Shown here: one piece after another, positions 28,513-33,383 of the stretch
Layout: every line of letters starts with the position of its first letter
How positions within the stretch are numbered: the first letter of the stretch is position 1
DNA from: JAIVGV01 sp035295985
Lineage (GTDB): Bacteria > Acidobacteriota > Blastocatellia > Pyrinomonadales > Pyrinomonadaceae
DNA length: 33,383 nucleotides
Reading direction: 5' to 3'
NCBI GenBank assembly: GCA_035295985.1
Contig: DATHBT010000228.1
Coordinates: 1 to 33,383, forward strand
Program-made: the position numbers and the translations under genes
The notes under the pieces: generated by a model
Seen by the model: the letters and a program-made list of their open reading frames with translations, nothing else
Told to the model about the DNA's origin: nothing
Databases searched by the model: none

Positions 28513-30111
28513 ATGGGCAGCGCAAAAATTCTGGTGTCGGACGACGTGAGCGAGGCGGGCCTGGAGCCGCTGCGCGCCGCCGGCTTCGCGGTCGAGAAGC
28601 GCGTGGGGCTGAAGGCGGACGAGCTGTGCGCGCTGGTCGGCGAATACGACGGGCTGGTCGTCCGCAGCGAGACGAAGGTGACGGCCGAGGTGCTCGACGC
28701 AGCCGCGCGGCTGCGCGCCATCGGGCGGGCGGGCGTCGGCGTTGACAACATCGACGTGGCGGCGGCGACACAGCGCGGCGTCATCGTGATGAACGCGCCC
28801 GACGGCAACACGATGACGACGGCCGAGCACACGGTCGCGCTGCTCCTGTCGCTCGCTCGCCGCGTGCCGCAGGCGAACGAGAGCCTGCGCGCGGGCCGTT
28901 GGGAGCGCAAGAAGTTCGTCGGCGTCGAGCTGCGCGGGAAGACTCTGGGCCTCGTCGGATTGGGGCGCATCGGCCGCGTGGTGGCGAGCCGCGCCCGGGG
29001 GTTCGAGATGTGGGTCGTCGCCTACGATCCGTTCGTCGCGCCGGAGCAACTGGCGAACACGGGCGTCGAGCTGGCGACGCTGCGCGAGGTCTGCGCCCAG
29101 GCCGACTTCCTCTCAGTCCACACGCCGCTGACGGCCGAGACGCGCGGCATCATCGGCGCGGAAGAACTCTCGCTGATGAAGCCGACGAGCCGCGTCATCA
29201 ACTGCGCGCGCGGCGGACTGGTTGACGAGCGCGCGCTGCTCGACGCGCTCCGCGAGAAGCGGATCGCCGGCGCTGCGCTCGACGTATTCGAGCAGGAACC
29301 GCCGCCTCAAGACCACCCGCTGCTGCAACTCGAAGAGGTCATCACGACGCCGCACCTCGGCGCGTCAACGGTCGAGGCGCAGGAGGGCGTGGCCCTCACC
29401 GTCGCCGAGCAGATGCGCGACTACTTCCTGACGGGCGCGCTGCGCGGCGCGGTCAACGCCCCTTCGCTCGGCGCGCAGGAGCTGCAAGTCCTGCAACCCT
29501 ACATGACTCTCGCCGAAAGGCTCGGCCGCTTCCAGGCGCAGCTCGCGGACGAGCCGGTCGGCGCGGCCCGCATCGAGTACGCGGGCGAGGTGGCCGAACT
29601 CGACGCCGCGCCCGTCACGCGCGCCTTCCTCGCCGGGCTGCTGCGCGACGTGAGCGCGCGCGTCAACGTGGTCAACGCGTTCCTGATCGCCGAAGAGCGA
29701 GGCATCGAGGTGATGACTTCGTACCGGCACGCGGGCGCGGGCGAGATGATCCCGGCGATCAGGACTGCCGTCGCGACGCGGGGCGGCGAGGAGACGGTGT
29801 CGGGCGCGCTCTTCGGCGCGGGCGGCGAGGGGCGCATCACGGAGATCAGCGGCTTCGTCGTCGAGGCGCTGCCGGCCGGTCACATGGTCGTCACGCGCAG
29901 CCGCGACGTGCCGGGCGTGATCGGCCGTCTGGGGACGATCCTCGGCGCGCGCGGCGTCAACATCAGCCGCTTCCACCTCGGCCGGCGCGAGCTCGGCGGC
30001 GAGGCCATCGCCGTCATCGAGACGGACGCGCCGCTCGACGACGCCACGCTCGGCGAACTCCTCTCCACCGAAGAGATCATGTCCGCCCGCCGAATCCGGC
30101 TCGACACCTGA
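28513..30111 (+). CDS. serA: D-3-phosphoglycerate dehydrogenase
   Basis: This 532-residue enzyme oxidises 3-phosphoglycerate to phosphohydroxypyruvate, the first step of serine synthesis. The D-2-hydroxyacid dehydrogenase core has its NAD loop GLVGLGRIG (residues 147-155) and the active-site trio R233 (CARGG), E262 and H281 (TPHLGAS). Residues 315-440 form the intervening allosteric substrate-binding domain, and 455-530 the ACT domain (MVVTRSRDVPGVIGRLGTIL), so it is the long, serine-feedback type known from Mycobacterium. ATG 28513 aligns with the family start; an in-frame start at 28396 lies inside repeat H. Confidence 0.96.
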   Translation: MGSAKILVSDDVSEAGLEPLRAAGFAVEKRVGLKADELCALVGEYDGLVVRSETKVTAEVLDAAARLRAIGRAGVGVDNIDVAAATQRGVIVMNAPDGNTMTTAEHTVALLLSLARRVPQANESLRAGRWERKKFVGVELRGKTLGLVGLGRIGRVVASRARGFEMWVVAYDPFVAPEQLANTGVELATLREVCAQADFLSVHTPLTAETRGIIGAEELSLMKPTSRVINCARGGLVDERALLDALREKRIAGAALDVFEQEPPPQDHPLLQLEEVITTPHLGASTVEAQEGVALTVAEQMRDYFLTGALRGAVNAPSLGAQELQVLQPYMTLAERLGRFQAQLADEPVGAARIEYAGEVAELDAAPVTRAFLAGLLRDVSARVNVVNAFLIAEERGIEVMTSYRHAGAGEMIPAIRTAVATRGGEETVSGALFGAGGEGRITEISGFVVEALPAGHMVVTRSRDVPGVIGRLGTILGARGVNISRFHLGRRELGGEAIAVIETDAPLDDATLGELLSTEEIMSARRIRLDT

Positions 30112-30120
30112 GCCGAGATG

Positions 30121-30187
30121 TTCTTCTTAGCGCCTTAGCGCCTTTGCGAGAGAAAAAGTTCGCGCAAAGGCGCAAAGGCGCTAAGAA
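30121..30187. repeat. octad palindrome I (CTTAGCGC words)
   Basis: The left arm reads CTTAGCGC, CTTAGCGC, CTTTGCGA. The right arm, on the minus strand, reads CTTAGCGC, CTTTGCGC, CTTTGCG. A 14-base A-rich loop separates arms of about 25 bases. It follows serA after 9 bases and may act as its transcription end. Confidence 0.8.
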
Positions 30188-30326
30188 AATAGTGACCGGC
30201 AAAGATCGTAGTAACCCGCCGGCCGCGTCGCGCGTCTCTGTGGTTCGGCGGGGCGCATCCGGCGCACCGCCCCCCGATCCTGAATTTACCCATAAAGTTC
30301 GTTCCCTGAAAAAAGGAGATTGACCG

Positions 30327-30827
30327 ATGAGAGCTAAATTCGCGGCGTCCGTGGCGGCGCTGCTCCTCGTCGCGGCGACCGCCGCCGCGCAGACCAAGCC
30401 GAACTTCGCCGGCACGTGGGTGCTCGACGCCTCGAAGAGCGAGGGCGTCCCGCAGGGCGTCGAAGAGACGATGGCCGTCACGCACGACGGCGACAAGTTC
30501 GTGGTCGAGTCTAAGATGAAGTCGCCGCGCGGCGAGCGCACCGTTAACATGGACTTCGCGGCCGACGGCAAGGAAGGCGACTTCACGCTGCGGATGATGC
30601 AGAACGAGGTGAAGGGCAAGCGCACGGCCAAGTGGTCGGCCGACGGCGCGGCGCTCGAAATCACAGAGACGGCGGACGGCGTCCCGACGCCCGACGGCGG
30701 CACGGCCAACATCAAGAACTGGCGCAAGTGGACGCTCTCGTCCGACGGCAAGACCCTCACCGCCGAGGAGACTCGCACGACCCCGCGCGGCGAGCAGAAG
30801 TCGAAGCGCGTGTACACGAAGCAGTAA
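30327..30827 (+). CDS. secreted NFAGTW-type protein, first paralogue
   Basis: This 166-residue protein has a signal peptide at residues 1-21 (LLLVAATAAAQ) and a mature chain opening NFAGTWVLDASKSEG. Repeated strand patterns (MAVTHDGDKFVVESKMK, RTAKWSADGAALEI, KWTLSSDGKTLTAEETRT) suggest a lipocalin-like or calycin-type barrel, with 'GTW' at the mouth. The substrate is unknown. AAAGGAGA at 30315-30322 sets ATG 30327. A related gene follows 193 bases downstream. Confidence 0.72.
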   Translation: MRAKFAASVAALLLVAATAAAQTKPNFAGTWVLDASKSEGVPQGVEETMAVTHDGDKFVVESKMKSPRGERTVNMDFAADGKEGDFTLRMMQNEVKGKRTAKWSADGAALEITETADGVPTPDGGTANIKNWRKWTLSSDGKTLTAEETRTTPRGEQKSKRVYTKQ

Positions 30828-30837
30828 AAATGCCGCC

Positions 30838-30916
30838 AACCGTAAACCGTGACGGGCGACAGGGAAGGAACCTGGAATCTCTTTCCCGCCACCCGTCACG
30901 GTTTACCCGTCACGGC
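30838..30916. repeat. heptad palindrome J (CCGTGAC family)
   Basis: The left arm steps ACCGTAA, ACCGTGA, CGGGCGA, CAGGGAA. The right arm, on the minus strand, steps GCCGTGA, CGGGTAA, ACCGTGA, CGGGTGG, CGGGAAA. The words match those at 1149-1203 and 8555-8570. It lies between the two paralogues. Confidence 0.75.
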
Positions 30917-31020
30917 TCTCACCGGCTTTTCTGAAACGAATCGGCCCGGCCTTCGTATAAGACCTCGTCAGTTTCCCGAGTGTCCGTAAACCCCTACCTT
31001 TTTTCGAGGAGACTTATTCG

Positions 31021-31536
31021 ATGAGAAGCAGACTGTTAAAGGCGTGCGTCGCGCTCGCCGCGTTGGCGCTGGGCGCGTCCGCCGCCGCGGCGGCGAAGGC
31101 AAACTTCGCCGGCACTTGGGTGCTCGATTTGAGCCGCAGCGAGGGGCAGTTCCCCCCCGGCCTGGAGCAGACCTACACGATCACGCAGGAGGGCGACAAG
31201 CTCGATCTCTCCCTCAAGCAGAAGACCCCGCAGGGCGAGCGCACCCTCACCGACACCATCGTGCTCGACGGCAAGCAGGTCGCCTTCAACCCGCCGCCCC
31301 CGCCGCCCAACCAGCCGCAGCCGCGCAACGGCAAGCGCACCGCCCGCTGGCTCGCCGACGGCGGCGTCGAGATAATCGACACCTGGGACATCGACACGCA
31401 GGACGGCCCCGACACCTTCGAGATGAAGCGCAAGTGGACGCTCGCACCCGACGGCAAGACCTTCACGATTGAGCAGAACTTCAAGGGCACCTACGGCCTC
31501 TCGCAGACAAAGCGCGTGTTCGTCAAGCAGGGCTAA
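31021..31536 (+). CDS. secreted NFAGTW-type protein, second paralogue
   Basis: This 171-residue protein shares its fold pattern with the gene at 30327: signal peptide (1-25), NFAGTWVLDLSRSEG, GERTLTDTIVLDG, GKRTARWLADGGVEIIDTW, KRKWTLAPDGKTFTIEQ, and a closing KRVFVKQ. It differs by a Pro-rich insert (PPPPPPNQPQP) where the first copy has a Met/Gln segment. The pair looks like a tandem duplication with moderate divergence. GAGGAGA at 31008-31014 sets ATG 31021. A TATAAG at 30956-30961 may be its own -10. Confidence 0.72.
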   Translation: MRSRLLKACVALAALALGASAAAAAKANFAGTWVLDLSRSEGQFPPGLEQTYTITQEGDKLDLSLKQKTPQGERTLTDTIVLDGKQVAFNPPPPPPNQPQPRNGKRTARWLADGGVEIIDTWDIDTQDGPDTFEMKRKWTLAPDGKTFTIEQNFKGTYGLSQTKRVFVKQG

Positions 31537-31540
31537 AACG

Positions 31541-31565
31541 GTCGTGAATCGTAAATCGTGAATGG
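31541..31565. repeat. single heptad arm K (CGTGAAT words)
   Basis: Three 7-base steps (TCGTGAA, TCGTAAA, TCGTGAA) follow the second paralogue's stop with no opposing arm nearby. They are the reverse complement of the words at 25272-25297. Confidence 0.6.
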
Positions 31566-31628
31566 GGGAAGGCGGGGACGCGCGCGCTCTTTCTTCCGCC
31601 GAAGATTAACTGTTCTGCTGAACCGTGC

Positions 31629-31668
31629 GGGCGGCGACTCTCAGTGTTGAGAGTCGCCGCCCATTTTT
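31629..31668. terminator. intrinsic terminator between converging genes
   Basis: A perfect 15-bp stem (31629-31643 with 31648-31662) around a GTGT loop, followed by ATTTTT. It ends the plus-strand block; the minus-strand VWA gene ends about 57 bases further on. Confidence 0.9.
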
Positions 31669-31724
31669 GCTTTCGTATTGAGGGGCGCCGCCCGCGTCGC
31701 TTCGCTGGGGCCGCCGGCCGCGCG

Positions 31725-33383
31725 CTAATCGATGGTGAACTTGGCGCGCTGCGTGGCACTCGTCTTCGCGACGCGGTCGATGGCAGTGATCTGTAGCGAG
31801 TAGATGCCGGCGGGCAGATCGGCGAGCGACACCTCGGCCGCGTAAGTGAGGCTCGAAAAGTCGGTCAGCCCCTCGGAGCTGATCTTCTTGAGCGGCGTGG
31901 TCACCACCGGCTGGCCGTCCCGAAAAATCTGTAGCTGAATAGCCGCGTCGGGCCGCCCCGCGCCCCCGACCGCGGCGTTATAGATGTGGGCGATGAAGCG
32001 CAGACTGCCGTCGCGGCGGAAGCGGCGGTCGGCCGCGAGCACCAACTGTGGCCCTTCGTCCGCGGCCGCGCCGTCAGCCTGAGACGGCCGGTTGCCGAGG
32101 AAGATGCTACTCAGCGCGAAGTTGCCGCGCGCCAGGTTCGGAATCTCGACCCACTGCAAGTCGCTGCCGGTCTGCCCGGTCTTGGGGTCGCGCACGGCGG
32201 CGCGCACCTGGTAGAGGCCGGGCTTCACGAAGATGTGGTGGTTGAACACGACGGAGTGCGTCGGCTGCACGGCCGCGGCCGGCTGCGGCGTGAGGGTGAT
32301 CTCGCGCTGGTAAGTATCGACGGCCTTGCCGTCGGCGTCGTAGAAGCCGACGAGCAGCTCGGCACGGTCGGTCGGAGTCGGGTTGCCGGGCGCGGGCTGC
32401 GTCGCCCCGATCTCGAACTGGAGGGAGGCACTCAGCACGACGCGCTCGCCCGCCACTTTCGTGTAGTTGAGCGTCAGCGCCGTGGGGACGCCCACGCGCG
32501 GGAGCGGGGAGCGTAGGGCCGAGATCAGCTCACGCGCGCCCGCGCGCGGGGCTTCGCGCGGCACGTCAGCCGCGCGCTTCGGATCGCGCCTGTTTTCCCC
32601 GTCGCGGCCGCGCGCTTCGGGCGGCGTGGCGTAGAAGCCGCGCTGCGCGAGGACGGAGAGTTCGGGCCTGCCTTTGACGGCCACTTGGAGGCGGCGGAAG
32701 CGGTCGCCGCGGCCGTCCTCCTGCTCCGGCCGCCACGCGAGCAGGTAATAGACGGAGGTCTCCTTGAGCGTGCGCCCGATGGCCGGGCCGAGCGCGTTGG
32801 TGTTGAGGAGCGCCCGCCCGCCTGTCTCGCCCGCCAGGACGCGCAGCGGCGACTGCGTGGCGGCGGCATCCGCGAGGGCCGAGGACAGCAGCCTGCCCGA
32901 AGGGTCGAAGCTGCCGCTATCGGCGGCCGACAGCGCCTCGGGCATGTGGGCCGAAAGCCCGCGGGCGTCCACCGTGTAGATGACGACGCCCGCGCGCAGC
33001 GAGGCGTCGGCCGCGCGCTGTATGCGGTCGAGCACTTCGCCGCCCCGCGGCGAGAGGGGGAAGCCGTCCGAGATGAAGTAGAGGATTTTGCGGCCGGGGA
33101 ACTGCGCGCTGGTGCGCACCAGGCCGATCAGGCTCTGGAGTGTGCGCGCCGCGGCGTTCGTCGCCTGCGCGGCGAGAGAAGAGGCGCGAATCTGGACGTG
33201 CCGCTCGGCCGCCTCCCGCCCGCCCGGCGTGCCCTCGAAGGCCGGGTTCTCCCGCAGCGTGACTTCAACGAAAGCCTCCAGCAGTTGCCGGTCGTTCGCC
33301 TCGATTGCCAGGGCTTGGGCGACGGACATGCGCGGCTTTTCCGCGTCGCGCACGTCCTGCGTGCGGGGGGCGAGGCGCGCGAC
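31725..33383 (-). CDS. VWA-domain protein, acidobacterial type, 5' end missing
   Basis: The frame is open to the right edge, giving 552 residues without the true start. The visible part includes the back half of a VWA domain (FPGRKILYFISDGFPLSP with the metal-site Asp, then VVIYTVDARGLSAHM), a YYLLAWRPEQ strand typical of this acidobacterial family, and a long C-terminal region of beta-sandwich type (about residues 300-545). The DxSxS motif would lie outside the window. It is longer than the VWA gene at 8565 because of its C-terminal domains. Converges with the paralogue pair. Confidence 0.82.
   Translation of the reverse strand, partial: VARLAPRTQDVRDAEKPRMSVAQALAIEANDRQLLEAFVEVTLRENPAFEGTPGGREAAERHVQIRASSLAAQATNAAARTLQSLIGLVRTSAQFPGRKILYFISDGFPLSPRGGEVLDRIQRAADASLRAGVVIYTVDARGLSAHMPEALSAADSGSFDPSGRLLSSALADAAATQSPLRVLAGETGGRALLNTNALGPAIGRTLKETSVYYLLAWRPEQEDGRGDRFRRLQVAVKGRPELSVLAQRGFYATPPEARGRDGENRRDPKRAADVPREAPRAGARELISALRSPLPRVGVPTALTLNYTKVAGERVVLSASLQFEIGATQPAPGNPTPTDRAELLVGFYDADGKAVDTYQREITLTPQPAAAVQPTHSVVFNHHIFVKPGLYQVRAAVRDPKTGQTGSDLQWVEIPNLARGNFALSSIFLGNRPSQADGAAADEGPQLVLAADRRFRRDGSLRFIAHIYNAAVGGAGRPDAAIQLQIFRDGQPVVTTPLKKISSEGLTDFSSLTYAAEVSLADLPAGIYSLQITAIDRVAKTSATQRAKFTID

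Overview
The window is a GC-rich bacterial chromosome segment. It most likely comes from an acidobacterium of the Blastocatellia (subdivision 4) type. This rests on the general character of the 16S gene, on two genes of the 'VWFA-related acidobacterial' type, and on gene content such as a carboxypeptidase-like/TonB receptor and a TgpA-type transglutaminase. The placement is an inference by eye, not a database result. I see no phage, insertion sequence, CRISPR array or plasmid function; this is ordinary chromosome with unusual intergenic DNA.

Layout. (1) 1-3669, plus strand: tail of a metallo-beta-lactamase-fold hydrolase, mtnP, a BamD-like lipoprotein/TPR gene, a PfkB sugar kinase, a zinc-ribbon/DUF2007 protein and cutA. 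The block ends in a 23-bp perfect hairpin shared with the converging block. (2) 3784-9678, minus strand: a VWA protein preceded by an unannotated 25-residue membrane peptide, then purH, a small membrane protein, an M48 metalloprotease, fabI and a LOG-family protein. (3) 9973-15597, plus strand: a small Cys/His secreted protein, a ZnuD-like TonB receptor, an M61-like metallopeptidase and an SH3 lipoprotein. (4) 15650-21804: a complete rRNA operon, P1-P2-16S-tRNA-Ile-tRNA-fMet-tRNA-Ala-23S-5S-terminator, with boxA sites and processing stems visible. (5) 21900-31536, plus strand: glutaminyl cyclase, transglutaminase, rimO, pgpA, a short disordered protein, an exported protein, serA and two tandem secreted paralogues. 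A second VWA gene converges from the right edge.

The genes are mostly housekeeping: methionine salvage, purine synthesis, fatty-acid synthesis, serine synthesis, phospholipid synthesis and ribosome modification. Envelope functions are mixed in.

The signal that genes do not explain is in the spacers. About ten intergenic regions are filled by imperfect palindromes built from tandem words with a 7-nucleotide period (8 in one or two cases). The words differ between loci (TGTTAGC, GGTTTAA, GTCCGTT, CCGTGAC, AATCCGC, CGTGAAT), but the architecture is the same. Three copies (1682-1795, 8468-8553, 25143-25270) share arms, ends and loop edges, and one is inverted, so they behave as a dispersed repeat family. 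Several elements run from the stop codon of one gene to the start codon of the next, and some downstream genes lack a Shine-Dalgarno sequence.
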